Below, one piece after another: positions 37,666 to 46,502 of a DNA stretch of 64,000 nt. How positions within the stretch are numbered: the stretch's first letter is position 1; each line of letters starts with the position of its first letter. The position numbers were made by a program, and so were the translations under genes. The stretch spans positions 1 to 64,000 of the forward strand of contig NZ_VCLB01000002.1 in the NCBI RefSeq assembly GCF_005924265.1, given 5' to 3'. A model generated the notes under the pieces. It ran no database searches. It had not been told where the DNA came from and was given only the letters and a program-made list of their open reading frames with translations. This DNA is from Martelella lutilitoris. Lineage in GTDB: Bacteria > Pseudomonadota > Alphaproteobacteria > Rhizobiales > Rhizobiaceae.

Positions 37666-39492
37666 ATGGCATCGCCAACGAGGCGCAGACCGGAGCACGG
37701 TTTGCCGGGACAGATGAATCAGGATATCGCACAAAATATTCAAAATGGATATGGCGCTGCCGTTGCCGGCGGAGCGGAGGCAAAGTCTTCCGTTTCCGCC
37801 GAGCTGGAGGCCGTGGTGCGGTTCATGGAAGACGTGCTGGTCGAGGTCGACGACGCCACCACGCCGAATGCCCCCAACCCCTATCTCAACATGTGCCTGC
37901 ATCTTCTGCGCCGCCATCTGGAAGGACGGATGGTGATCCCTTCGTCGATCATCGCCGCCTCCGGCGTGCCCTATGCGACGGCGACGCGCAAGCTCACCGA
38001 ACTGCTGGAATCGGGCGCGGTCGAGCAGCGCCCGCGTTCGAAAACCGGCAAGAGCGTTTCCCTGCATCCAAGCCCGGAAATGCTGGACAACTGGTGCCAG
38101 CTTGCCCGCCGCATCCACCGCCTGGCGGCCGTGCGTTTCGGCGCCGACGGTTTCACCCAGGAAAATGCCGACTATTATTTCGGCGGCTCGTATCAGCCGG
38201 GCAAGATGCTGATCGGCCCGCCGCAGGCGCTGCCGACGCCGATGAAGCTGTCCGGCGGCCTGCGCATTCTCGTCCACGGCGACCCGACCTTCATGGTGAT
38301 GAGCAATCTGAAGCGCCAGTTCGAACATCTGGTTGGCTGCAACATTCACCAGCGCGCCTTTTCGATCGACCGTCTGCGCGGCGAGGCGCTGCGCAACGCC
38401 GAGCGCGCCGTCAGCCGCTATGACCTGATCGCCGTCGACCTGCCCTGGCTCGGCGAGTTCGTCAAGAAGGGCGTGTTGCGGCCGCTGTCCTCGATCATGG
38501 ATCTGGAACGGCTCGATCCCGGCGATTTTCACACCGCCGGCTGGCGGGCCGCGCACTGGGACGGCGTGGCCTATGGCGTGCCGAGCCAGACGACGCCGGA
38601 ACTGTTCTTCTACCGCCGCGACCTGTTCGCGGAAGCCGCCCTTGAGCCGCCGGAAACGACGGAAGCCGTGCTGGAGGCCGCAGCTCAGCTGCACGAGCCG
38701 CGCATGGGCGTCTACGGCATTGCCTGGAACGCGGCGCGCGGCACGGCGCTCGGCCACACATTCATGATGGCCTGCGCCGATTTCGGCCAGCCGATCATCA
38801 ACCTGAAAGAGATCGCCGGCGGCTTCGATGCCGATCATCTGGAGCGCGATGATCTTTACCCGACCATCGACACGCCGAAGGCGCTGGAAGCGGCGGAATA
38901 TCTGCTGGCGTTGATGGAATTCTCGCCGCCCGATATCCTGTCCATGTCCTGGTACGAGCGCGTGCGGCCCTATGCCGAGGGCAAGGTGGCGATGGCCTAT
39001 GGTTACACGCTTCTGGCACCCTATTTCGAGCTCGATCCGCAATCGCCCGCCTTCTGCAATACCGGTTATCTGCCGCATCCGCATGGACCCGGCGGCACGC
39101 CGATCGCGCCGGTCGGCGGCTATGTCTTCGGCGTTCCCGCCAACCTGCCGGCGGAGCGGGTGGACGAGGCGGTCGAGGCGCTCGTCGCCTTCACCTCGCC
39201 GGAGGCCCAGAAACTTTTCATCCAGAACGGCAGCCGTACCGCGCCGCGCTATTCGGTCGGTTCCGATCCGGAAGTGCGCCGCCTTTCACCGATCTTCGAA
39301 AGCGTCGACCAGATGTCCTGGCGCGACGAGCTGCAGTTCTGGCCGCGCCCGCCGGTCCCGGAAATTTCCGACATCATCCAGATCTGCGGCCACGAGCTGC
39401 ACGACATGCTGCGCGGCATCGTCAGTCCGAAACAGGCCCTTTCGCGCGCTCAGTCGCGCGCGGAAGAGGCCATGCGAAAACGCGTCACATAG
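37666..39492 (+). CDS. Predicted transcriptional regulator: winged helix fused to an extracellular solute-binding protein family 1 domain
   Basis: 608 residues with no signal peptide or membrane segment. Residues ~70-135 look like a winged helix-turn-helix (PSSIIAASGVPYATATRKL; LLESGAVEQRPRSKTGKS). Residues ~198-580 form a complete MalE/UgpB-like solute-binding domain (LRILVHGDPTFMVMSNLKRQ; YGVPSQTTPELFFYRRDLF; VAMAYGYTLLAP; FTSPEAQKLFIQ). The ATG at 37666 has the best Shine-Dalgarno in the region. I infer a cytoplasmic one-component regulator that senses a sugar with a MalE-like domain, much as LacI uses an RbsB-like one. It stands between two divergent catabolic operons and probably controls both. 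The domain calls come from sequence patterns only; DNA binding is not shown. Confidence 0.75.
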   Translation: MASPTRRRPEHGLPGQMNQDIAQNIQNGYGAAVAGGAEAKSSVSAELEAVVRFMEDVLVEVDDATTPNAPNPYLNMCLHLLRRHLEGRMVIPSSIIAASGVPYATATRKLTELLESGAVEQRPRSKTGKSVSLHPSPEMLDNWCQLARRIHRLAAVRFGADGFTQENADYYFGGSYQPGKMLIGPPQALPTPMKLSGGLRILVHGDPTFMVMSNLKRQFEHLVGCNIHQRAFSIDRLRGEALRNAERAVSRYDLIAVDLPWLGEFVKKGVLRPLSSIMDLERLDPGDFHTAGWRAAHWDGVAYGVPSQTTPELFFYRRDLFAEAALEPPETTEAVLEAAAQLHEPRMGVYGIAWNAARGTALGHTFMMACADFGQPIINLKEIAGGFDADHLERDDLYPTIDTPKALEAAEYLLALMEFSPPDILSMSWYERVRPYAEGKVAMAYGYTLLAPYFELDPQSPAFCNTGYLPHPHGPGGTPIAPVGGYVFGVPANLPAERVDEAVEALVAFTSPEAQKLFIQNGSRTAPRYSVGSDPEVRRLSPIFESVDQMSWRDELQFWPRPPVPEISDIIQICGHELHDMLRGIVSPKQALSRAQSRAEEAMRKRVT

Positions 39493-39514
39493 GCTCTTTG
39501 CATAGCAAAGGGCC
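39492..39514 (+). other. Intercistronic stem-loop after the fusion regulator gene
   Basis: A 10-bp stem (GGCTCTTTGC / GCAAAGGGCC, one G-T pair) with a 3-nt loop begins at the stop codon of the regulator gene. It may attenuate or process transcripts entering the SDR gene. Confidence 0.4.
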
Positions 39515-39536
39515 GGTCAACACGGGAGGAGAGACC

Positions 39537-40343
39537 ATGGACCCCAATCGCCTCAAAGGCAAAAACATCCTGATCACCGGCGGCGCCCAGGGCATGGGCG
39601 CGACCAATGCCGAGCATTTCGCCGAGCAGGGCGCCAATGTCTGCATCGGCGACCTTGACCTGGAACTGGGCAAGGCGCTCGCCGACAAGATCAACGCCGC
39701 CGGCAACGGCCGGGCGATTGCCGTGAAGATGGATGTGACGAGCCGCGATGACAACGAGGCAGCGGTTGCCGCCACGGTCGAGGCGTTCGGCATGATCAAT
39801 GTCGGCCTGTTCAACGCCGGGGTCAACAAGCCGAAATTCTTCATGGATATCGATGAGGACAATTGGGACTTCATCATGAACGTCAACACCAAGGGCATGT
39901 GGCTCGGCATGCAGACCGTGGCCCGGCAGATGATCAAGCAGGGCAAGCAGGAGCATGTCTACAAGCTGATCAATGTCGGCTCGGTCGCCTCGCGCAAGCC
40001 GCTTTACGATGTGACGGTCTACTGCACCTCGAAATATGGCTGCCTGGCGCTCACCCATTGCGGCGCGGTCACGCTTGCCGAGCACAACATCACGGTCAAC
40101 GGCTATGCGCCGGGCGTGGTGAAGACGCCGCTCTGGGCGCAGCTCGACAAGGATCTGGTCGAGATGGGCTTCAAGCAGAAGGAAGGCCAGGCTTTCGAAG
40201 ACCTCGCGGAGAATGCTCTGGCGCTGAAAAAGGTCTCCTATCCCGACGACGTGAAGGGCACGGCCGCGTTCCTCGCCAGCCACGACAGCGACTACATGAC
40301 CGGCCAGATGATCCATATCGATGGCGGCTGGGTGATCCAGTAG
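39537..40343 (+). CDS. Short-chain dehydrogenase/reductase
   Basis: 268 residues of the classical SDR family, with the cofactor motif TGGAQGMGATNAE, FNAGVNKPKFF, the catalytic YCTSKYG (Tyr-x3-Lys) and SDYMTGQMIHIDGG at the C-terminus. The ATG at 39537 has GGGAGGAGAG upstream. It resembles the SDR at 35603-36400 in its active-site surroundings. The pair could oxidise successive hydroxyls of one polyol, or act on epimers. Substrate unknown. Confidence 0.9.
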   Translation: MDPNRLKGKNILITGGAQGMGATNAEHFAEQGANVCIGDLDLELGKALADKINAAGNGRAIAVKMDVTSRDDNEAAVAATVEAFGMINVGLFNAGVNKPKFFMDIDEDNWDFIMNVNTKGMWLGMQTVARQMIKQGKQEHVYKLINVGSVASRKPLYDVTVYCTSKYGCLALTHCGAVTLAEHNITVNGYAPGVVKTPLWAQLDKDLVEMGFKQKEGQAFEDLAENALALKKVSYPDDVKGTAAFLASHDSDYMTGQMIHIDGGWVIQ

Positions 40344-40419
40344 CGCCGCGACGCACCGATTTGCAGACGACACTTTCAACCGAGCAGGCAGGCGATCGCG
40401 CTGCCTGAGGGAGGATTTC

Positions 40420-41718
40420 ATGAACCGCGCACTGACACCCAACGTGCTCACCCCGCAGGACCTTCAGCCCCACTGGAACTGGGAGGGGCGGCTTCCCGCA
40501 TGGGGCCATACGTCCGTCGACTTCGAACGCCGCGTCGACCATGACCGGCTGAGGCGCTACCGCCTGTCGCGCACCCGCCAGGCGCTGAAGAACAGCGATG
40601 CCGGCTCGCTGCTGCTCTTCGACGTCAACAATATCCGCTATGTCTCCGCCACCAAGATCGGCGAGTGGGAACGCGACAAGATGTGCCGCTTCTGCCTGCT
40701 GACGGGCGATGACGCGCCTTATGTCTGGGATTTCGGCTCCGCAGCCGTGCATCACCGCAAGTTTTCCGACTGGCTGGTGCCGGATCATTGCCGGGCGGGC
40801 GTCGTCGGCATGCGCGGCACCATCCCGCCTTCCTTCGGGCTGATGAAAAAATATGCCGAGGAGATTGCCGGCCTCATCCGCGATGCGGGCATGGCCGATA
40901 TGCCGGTCGGCGTCGACTATGCCGAAACCGCCATGTTCGAGGCGCTGAAGGCTGCAGGCATCAATGTCGTCGACGGCCAGCAGATCATGCTGTCGGCGCG
41001 CGAGATCAAGAACTGGGACGAGATCCAGCTTCTGACCCAGGCCGCCAGCATGGTCGATGGCGTCTATCACATGATCTACGAGGAACTGAAACCGGGCGTG
41101 CGCGAGAACGAGATCGTCGCGCTGTCCAACAAGATGCTCTACGAAATGGGCTCCGATGATGTGGAGGCGATCAACGCCATTTCCGGCGAGCGCTGCAATC
41201 CGCACCCCCACAATTTCACCGACCGGCTGTTCCGGCCCGGCGATCAGGCCTTCTTCGATATCCTGCAGAGCTATCAAGGCTACCGCACCTGCTATTACCG
41301 CACCTTCAATATCGGCCGCTCCACGCCCGCCCAGGTCGACGCCTATGTGAAGGCGCGCGAATGGATCGACGCCTCGATCGCGCTGATCAAGCCGGGCGTG
41401 ACCACCGACGTGGTGGCCAAGGCGTGGCCCAAGGCGGAAGAATTCGGTTTTCCCGATGAACTGTCCGCTTTCGGCTTGCAATTCGGCCATGGTCTGGGTC
41501 TGGCATTGCACGAGCGCCCAATCATCTCGCGCGCGGTTTCGCTCGACAACCCCATGGAAATCCAGACCGGCATGGTCTTTGCGCTGGAAACCTATTGCCC
41601 GGCCGCTGACGGCTTTTCCGCCGCCCGCATCGAGGAGGAGGTCGTCGTCACCGACAAGGGGTGCGAGGTCATCTCGCTATTTCCGGCAGAGGAACTGCCG
41701 ATTGCCAACCGGTATTGA
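40420..41718 (+). CDS. M24 (creatinase/aminopeptidase P/DddP fold) protein with an altered metal site
   Basis: 432 residues: an N-terminal creatinase-like domain (LLLFDVNNIRYVSATKIG) and a C-terminal pita-bread domain. Canonical M24 metallopeptidases use two Asp, one His and two Glu. Here the first Asp (Asp280, AFFDILQ), the His (FGHGLGLALHE) and both Glu (ALETY, RIEEEV) are present. The second Asp of the usual SD.TRT motif is replaced by Cys291 in GYRTCYYRTF. The protein may therefore bind metal differently or not act as a peptidase. The non-peptidase DddP DMSP lyase belongs to the same fold and has a similar N-terminal half. It sits between an SDR and the 2-oxoacid dehydrogenase genes, which suggests a metabolic lyase or hydrolase rather than peptide turnover. 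Confidence 0.8.
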   Translation: MNRALTPNVLTPQDLQPHWNWEGRLPAWGHTSVDFERRVDHDRLRRYRLSRTRQALKNSDAGSLLLFDVNNIRYVSATKIGEWERDKMCRFCLLTGDDAPYVWDFGSAAVHHRKFSDWLVPDHCRAGVVGMRGTIPPSFGLMKKYAEEIAGLIRDAGMADMPVGVDYAETAMFEALKAAGINVVDGQQIMLSAREIKNWDEIQLLTQAASMVDGVYHMIYEELKPGVRENEIVALSNKMLYEMGSDDVEAINAISGERCNPHPHNFTDRLFRPGDQAFFDILQSYQGYRTCYYRTFNIGRSTPAQVDAYVKAREWIDASIALIKPGVTTDVVAKAWPKAEEFGFPDELSAFGLQFGHGLGLALHERPIISRAVSLDNPMEIQTGMVFALETYCPAADGFSAARIEEEVVVTDKGCEVISLFPAEELPIANRY

Positions 41719-41729
41719 GGCGGGATGTC

Positions 41730-42713
41730 ATGAGCGCTTCAGACAACAAGCATAATCGCGAGGACTATCTGCGCATGTACCGGCAGATGGTCCGCATCCG
41801 CACCTTCGAGGATAATGCCAACCAGCTCTACCTTTCGGCCAAGATGCCGGGGCTGACGCATATGTATTCCGGCGAGGAGGCGGTGGCCGTCGGCATCTGC
41901 GAGGCACTGACCGACAGCGACCGGATCACGTCGACCCATCGTGGCCACGGTCATTGTGTGGCCAAGGGGGCGGAGTTTCAGGCGATGTTCTGCGAGCTTC
42001 TCGGCAAGGAAGAGGGCTATTGCCGGGGCAAGGGCGGGTCGATGCATATCGCCGACCAGAGCCATGGCAATCTCGGCGCCAACGCCATCGTCGGTGGCTC
42101 GATGGGCATTGCCACCGGCTCCGCGCTCCGCGCCAAACTGCAGCAATCCGACGATGTGACGGTCTGCTTCTTCGGCGACGGGGCTACGGCGCAGGGGCTC
42201 CTCTACGAGGTCATGAATATGGCAGCGCTCTGGAACCTGCCGGTGATCTATGCCTGCGAGAACAACGGCTATTCGGAATATACGAAAACAGCCGAGATCG
42301 CCGCCGGTTCGATCACCGACCGGGCACGGGCCTTCGGCATCCAGGCCTTCGATGTCGACGGGCAGGATGTGCTGGCGGTCAATGAACTGACGCGCGACCT
42401 GGTGCAACGCTGCCGCAGGGGTGAGGGGCCGTTCTTCATCGAACTCCGGACCTATCGCTATCACGGTCACCATGTCGGCGACATCAACCGCGAATACTAC
42501 CGTTCCAAGGCCGAGGAGAAGGAATGGAAGGAAACACGCGACCCGATCGAGAAGTTTTCCAAATGGCTGACCGGCGAAGGGATTGCGTCGAAGGACGAGC
42601 TTGAAACCCTGAAGGCCGAGATCCGCGACGATGCGGCCGCCGCCGTCGACTATGCGCTGAAGGCGAAATATCCGGACACGCATGAAGTCGACATGCATGT
42701 CTTTGCGGACTGA
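41730..42713 (+). CDS. 2-oxoacid (pyruvate/acetoin) dehydrogenase E1 component, alpha subunit
   Basis: 327 residues. The thiamine diphosphate motif is GDGATAQGLLYEVMNMAALWN...ENN. The GLTHMYSGEEAVAVG, STHRGHGHCVAKG and RGKGGSMHI segments are those of the AcoA/PdhA family. I chose the ATG at 41730, twelve bases after the M24 gene. It forms the E1 heterotetramer with the beta subunit encoded next. The acceptor 2-oxoacid is not determinable; acetoin and pyruvate are the usual substrates. Confidence 0.91.
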   Translation: MSASDNKHNREDYLRMYRQMVRIRTFEDNANQLYLSAKMPGLTHMYSGEEAVAVGICEALTDSDRITSTHRGHGHCVAKGAEFQAMFCELLGKEEGYCRGKGGSMHIADQSHGNLGANAIVGGSMGIATGSALRAKLQQSDDVTVCFFGDGATAQGLLYEVMNMAALWNLPVIYACENNGYSEYTKTAEIAAGSITDRARAFGIQAFDVDGQDVLAVNELTRDLVQRCRRGEGPFFIELRTYRYHGHHVGDINREYYRSKAEEKEWKETRDPIEKFSKWLTGEGIASKDELETLKAEIRDDAAAAVDYALKAKYPDTHEVDMHVFAD

Positions 42714-42725
42714 GGAGGACATTCC

Positions 42726-43721
42726 ATGCGAAAGATCACGTTATCCCAGGCCGTGAATGAGGCGTTGGCGGAGGAGTTGCGCCGCGATCCCACGACCTTC
42801 ATCATCGGCGAGGATGTCGCCGAGGCCGGCACGCCGTTCAAGGTGCTGTCCGGCCTTGTGGAGGAGTTCGGGACCGAACGGATCATCGACACGCCGATCG
42901 CGGAGCCCGGCTTCATGGGCATTGCCGTCGGCGCGGCCATGACCGGCTCGCGGCCGATCGTCGATTTGATGTTCGGCGACTTCCTGTTCCTGATCATGGA
43001 CCAGCTTTGCAACCAGGCGGCCAAGATCCACTACATGTCAGGCGGCAAGCTCAACGTGCCGCTGGTGGTGCGCACCAATCTGGGGGCGACGCGGCGTTCT
43101 GCCGCCCAGCATTCCCAGTCGCTGCATGCGCTTGTCGCCCATATTCCGGGCCTCAAGGTGGCGCTGCCATCGTCCGCCTATGAGGCCAAGGGGCTGATGA
43201 AGACGGCGATCCGCGACAACAATCCGGTCGTCATCTTCGAAGACAAGCTGATGTATAACGACAAGGCCGAGGTGCCGGAGGAGGAATATCTGATCCCCTT
43301 CGGCGAGGCCGCGATCCTGCGCGAGGGCCGGGACATCACGCTGGTTGCCACCTCCTCCATGGTGCAGGTGGCGCTGGCTGCGGCCGACCTCCTGGCAAAG
43401 GACGGGATTTCGGCGGAGGTCATCGACCCGCGCACCATCGTGCCGCTGGACGAGGAAACTATCCTCAAATCGGTGAAGAAGACGTCCCGGGCGATGGTGA
43501 TCGACGAGGGTCACCAGAGCTACGGCATCACCGGCGAGATCGCCAGTCGGATCGCCGAAAAGGCCTTCTATCATCTGGATGCGCCGGTCTTGCGCATGGG
43601 GGCTATGGATGTGCCGGTGCCGTTCTCGCCGGCGCTTGAGGACATCACCGTGCCGACGCCGGAGCGGGTGGCGGAGAAGGCACGGCTTTCTGTCCGCGGG
43701 GAGCTTTTCCATGCCGCATGA
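42726..43721 (+). CDS. 2-oxoacid (pyruvate/acetoin) dehydrogenase E1 component, beta subunit
   Basis: 331 residues of the AcoB/PdhB family: GEDVAEAGTPFKVLSGL, DTPIAEPGFMGIAVGAAM, and ATRRSAAQHSQSLHALVAHIPG in the active-site region. A GAGGAGG Shine-Dalgarno precedes the ATG. Its last eleven bases overlap the lipoyl-protein gene. Confidence 0.92.
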   Translation: MRKITLSQAVNEALAEELRRDPTTFIIGEDVAEAGTPFKVLSGLVEEFGTERIIDTPIAEPGFMGIAVGAAMTGSRPIVDLMFGDFLFLIMDQLCNQAAKIHYMSGGKLNVPLVVRTNLGATRRSAAQHSQSLHALVAHIPGLKVALPSSAYEAKGLMKTAIRDNNPVVIFEDKLMYNDKAEVPEEEYLIPFGEAAILREGRDITLVATSSMVQVALAAADLLAKDGISAEVIDPRTIVPLDEETILKSVKKTSRAMVIDEGHQSYGITGEIASRIAEKAFYHLDAPVLRMGAMDVPVPFSPALEDITVPTPERVAEKARLSVRGELFHAA

Positions 43722-45054
43722 TGTGATAATGCCCGCGCTCGGCATGGCGCAGGACACCGGCAAGATCGTCCGCTGGCTGAAGAAGAGCGGCGATCCCGTT
43801 GCCGCCGGCGAGGCGATCATGGAGGTCGAGACCGACAAGGCGGTCATGGAGGTCGAGGCGGCTGCCGATGGCTTTCTGAGCGCCGTTTCGGCGGGCGACG
43901 GCGAGGATGTGCCGGTCGGCTCCGTGGTCGCCGTGATCGTCGAGAGCGAGGCCGACGTCCGGGAAGCCATGTCCGGTGAAGCGCCTGAAGCGCCTGAGGC
44001 GAATGCGGAGGAGCACGCCGGTGCAGACGATGAAGAGCCCCTGCCGGAGGGCGCGGAGATCATCATGCCCGCGCTCGGCATGGCGCAGGACACCGGGCTC
44101 ATCGTCAACTGGTGCAAGGACGCAGGCGACAAGGTTTCGGCAAGCGACATTCTGCTGGAGGTCGAGACCGACAAGTCGGTCATGGAGGTCGAGGCCGGGC
44201 ATGACGGCTATGTCGCCGCCATTCTTGCCGAAGCGAATGAGGCCGTCCCCGTCGGCTCGGTGATCGCGGTGATTTCGGCTGAGAAGGCGGAAAGGCCGGT
44301 GCGTCGCTCCGGTGGCACGAAGGTCGCGGCTTCAAAGCCGGAAACGACTTCAGAAGAAGCGCCGGTATCCAAGCCGGCGAAGAAGTCCGCGCCTAAGCCC
44401 GTCACCCCTGTCGAGGGCCGCGTCCTTGCTTCGCCGAAAGCGCGGCGGCTTGCGCAGGAGCAGGGCCTTGATCTGGCGCGGCTTGCCGGGGAGGGCGTGG
44501 CCCAGCCATATCATGTTTCCGACCTGGAAACCTTGCGCCGACTGGGCGCACAAGCGGACGCCCCGTCGGCTGTGGCCCCGGCAAGCGTGCCGCTGCATAT
44601 CGAGGCGCGGGTTGCGGCTTCAGGCTTTATGGCCCTGCTGGACTGGCTGCGAAAAGAGACGACCGATGTGCCATCGTCGTCCCGGATCTGGCTCGGCTTC
44701 GCCTCGGCCGCCCTGCGCAGCGCCGATGCGAGGGACACGATCGTTGCCGACATCGAGACGCCGGGCGGGGCAACAATGCGCTTTGCCGATGCGGACCGCA
44801 TGCGTCTTGGCGCGACACTTGAGGAAGCCGAAGGCGGTGATGCGGACATCATCCTGCGCGACCTAACGGGTTCTGCGGTGATCCGCGCCACGGCCCGGGC
44901 CGCAACAGCGCCGGTTTTGACTATCGGCCGCGACCGTGAGGATTTCATCATCGGGTTCGACTATCACGACGGCCAATTGAGCGAGGCGGCGGCCCTTGCT
45001 TTCGTGACAGGTTTTGCCGGTCGTCTTGAAGAACCGCTGCGCCATCTTCTTTGA
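43711..45054 (+). CDS. Di-lipoyl E2-like/E3-binding-type subunit with degenerate acyltransferase domain
   Basis: 447 residues. Two lipoyl domains (about 3-78 and 115-190) carry the lysines in ETDKAVMEVE (Lys43) and ETDKSVMEVE (Lys155). An Ala/Pro/Lys-rich linker and a peripheral-subunit-binding domain (about 236-272, LASPKARRLAQEQGLDLARL) follow. The C-terminal ~150 residues keep the outline of an E2 catalytic domain (FDYHDGQLSEAAALAFVTGF), but the DHRxxxG active-site motif is lost and the domain is shortened. It therefore cannot be the acyltransferase; a separate gene at 46503 encodes that. It could act as swinging-arm carrier and scaffold, like E3-binding protein. Confidence 0.85.
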   Translation: MPHDVIMPALGMAQDTGKIVRWLKKSGDPVAAGEAIMEVETDKAVMEVEAAADGFLSAVSAGDGEDVPVGSVVAVIVESEADVREAMSGEAPEAPEANAEEHAGADDEEPLPEGAEIIMPALGMAQDTGLIVNWCKDAGDKVSASDILLEVETDKSVMEVEAGHDGYVAAILAEANEAVPVGSVIAVISAEKAERPVRRSGGTKVAASKPETTSEEAPVSKPAKKSAPKPVTPVEGRVLASPKARRLAQEQGLDLARLAGEGVAQPYHVSDLETLRRLGAQADAPSAVAPASVPLHIEARVAASGFMALLDWLRKETTDVPSSSRIWLGFASAALRSADARDTIVADIETPGGATMRFADADRMRLGATLEEAEGGDADIILRDLTGSAVIRATARAATAPVLTIGRDREDFIIGFDYHDGQLSEAAALAFVTGFAGRLEEPLRHLL

Positions 45055-45070
45055 AATTCGGAGCCATATC

Positions 45071-46501
45071 ATGGACTTTACCAATCTCTATATCGACGGA
45101 AGCTGGCGCGAGGCCGCAAGCGGCGAGCGCTTCGACGTCATCAACCCGGCCACCGAAGAGGTCCTTGCCTCCGTCGCCTCTGCCGACACAGCCGATGCCG
45201 ATCGGGCGCTTGATGCCGCCGAAAAGGCGATGGCCTTATGGCAGGCGAAAAAGCCGCGCGAGCGATCCGAAATCCTGCGCAAGGCGTGGGAGCTGATGAC
45301 CGCGCGACTGGACGATTTCGCCCGCCTGATCACGCTGGAAAACGGCAAGGCGCGGGCCGATGCCATGGGCGAGGCGACCTATGCGGCCGAGTTCTTCCGC
45401 TGGTTCGCCGAAGAGGCGGTACGCGCCGACGGGCTGATCACCCATGCCCCGGCATCCGGCGCGCGCATCGTCGTGCAGCACAAGCCGGCCGGTATTTCGG
45501 TTCTGGTCACGCCGTGGAACTATCCGGCGGCCATGGGCACGCGCAAGATCGCGCCGGCGCTGGCGGCAGGCTGCGCGGTGATTATCAAGCCGGCGACGGA
45601 AACGCCGCTCACCATGCTGGCGCTGATGCCGCTTCTGGAAGAAGCCGGCGTGCCCAAGGGGCTGGTCAATGTCCTGCCGTCGAAACATTCCGGCCGGATT
45701 GTCGACCACATGCTGCATGATCCGCGCGTGCGCGTGGTCTCCTTCACCGGCTCGACCGGCGTCGGGCGCACCTTGCTCAAGTCGGCCGCCGATCAGGTGG
45801 TCAAGCCGGCGATGGAGCTCGGCGGAAACGCGCCGCTGCTGGTGTTCGAGGATGCCGATATCGACAAGGCGGTCGCAGGCGCCATGCTGGCGAAGATGCG
45901 CAATCTCGGCGAGGCCTGCACGGCGGCGAACCGGTTTTACATTCATGAAAAGGTCAGCGCGGAGTTCACGGGAAAATTCACCGCCGCCATGGCCGCGCTG
46001 AAACTCGGAAACGGGTTGGAAGATGGCATTGATGTCGGGCCGCTGGTCAACGCATCGACCCGGGACAAGGTCGCGGGCTTTGTCGAGGACGCCGTATCAA
46101 AAGGCGCGAAAATCGAGCTTGGCGGCACGCAGCCGAACGGCAAGGGTTTTTTCTATCCCCCGACCGTGCTGTCGAACGTGCCGGAAACCGCTGATTGCGT
46201 GCATGACGAGATTTTCGGCCCCGTCGCGGCGCTGCAGACCTTCAGTGACGAGGAAGACGTGATCCGGCGCGCCAATGACACCGAATACGGGCTGGTGGCC
46301 TATGTCTTCTCCCAGGACATGAAACGCGCCATGCGGGTCTGCGAACGGCTGGAATACGGCATGGTCGGCCTTAATCGCGGCCTCGTCTCCGATCCGGCAG
46401 CGCCCTTTGGCGGGGTCAAGCAGTCCGGATTGGGGCGCGAAGGCGGGCATGAGGGCATGCTCGAATTCATGGAAACCCAGTATATCTCGGCGGAATGGTG
46501 A
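45071..46501 (+). CDS. NAD(P)-dependent aldehyde dehydrogenase (succinate-semialdehyde dehydrogenase-like)
   Basis: 476 residues. Catalytic Cys283 lies in LGEACTAANRF and the general base Glu249 in MELGGNAPL. The VTPWNYPAAM and FGGVKQSGLGREGGHEGM segments are those of the GabD branch. The ATG at 45071 is 16 bases after the lipoyl-protein gene. It lies between the two halves of a split E2, so it may produce or remove an aldehyde for the same pathway. It could also consume the succinic semialdehyde formed by HpaI, encoded 4 kb away. Confidence 0.88.
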   Translation: MDFTNLYIDGSWREAASGERFDVINPATEEVLASVASADTADADRALDAAEKAMALWQAKKPRERSEILRKAWELMTARLDDFARLITLENGKARADAMGEATYAAEFFRWFAEEAVRADGLITHAPASGARIVVQHKPAGISVLVTPWNYPAAMGTRKIAPALAAGCAVIIKPATETPLTMLALMPLLEEAGVPKGLVNVLPSKHSGRIVDHMLHDPRVRVVSFTGSTGVGRTLLKSAADQVVKPAMELGGNAPLLVFEDADIDKAVAGAMLAKMRNLGEACTAANRFYIHEKVSAEFTGKFTAAMAALKLGNGLEDGIDVGPLVNASTRDKVAGFVEDAVSKGAKIELGGTQPNGKGFFYPPTVLSNVPETADCVHDEIFGPVAALQTFSDEEDVIRRANDTEYGLVAYVFSQDMKRAMRVCERLEYGMVGLNRGLVSDPAAPFGGVKQSGLGREGGHEGMLEFMETQYISAEW

Positions 46502-46502
46502 C

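Noticed and set aside
43711-45054. A complete E2 acyltransferase
   Set aside because: The C-terminal domain is short and lacks the DHRxxxG catalytic motif, so it is described as a lipoyl carrier/scaffold instead.
45071-46501. The aldehyde dehydrogenase as the missing HpaE of the hpa pathway
   Set aside because: It is embedded in the 2-oxoacid dehydrogenase operon and reads more like the succinate-semialdehyde branch. A role in consuming HpaI product is possible but not shown.
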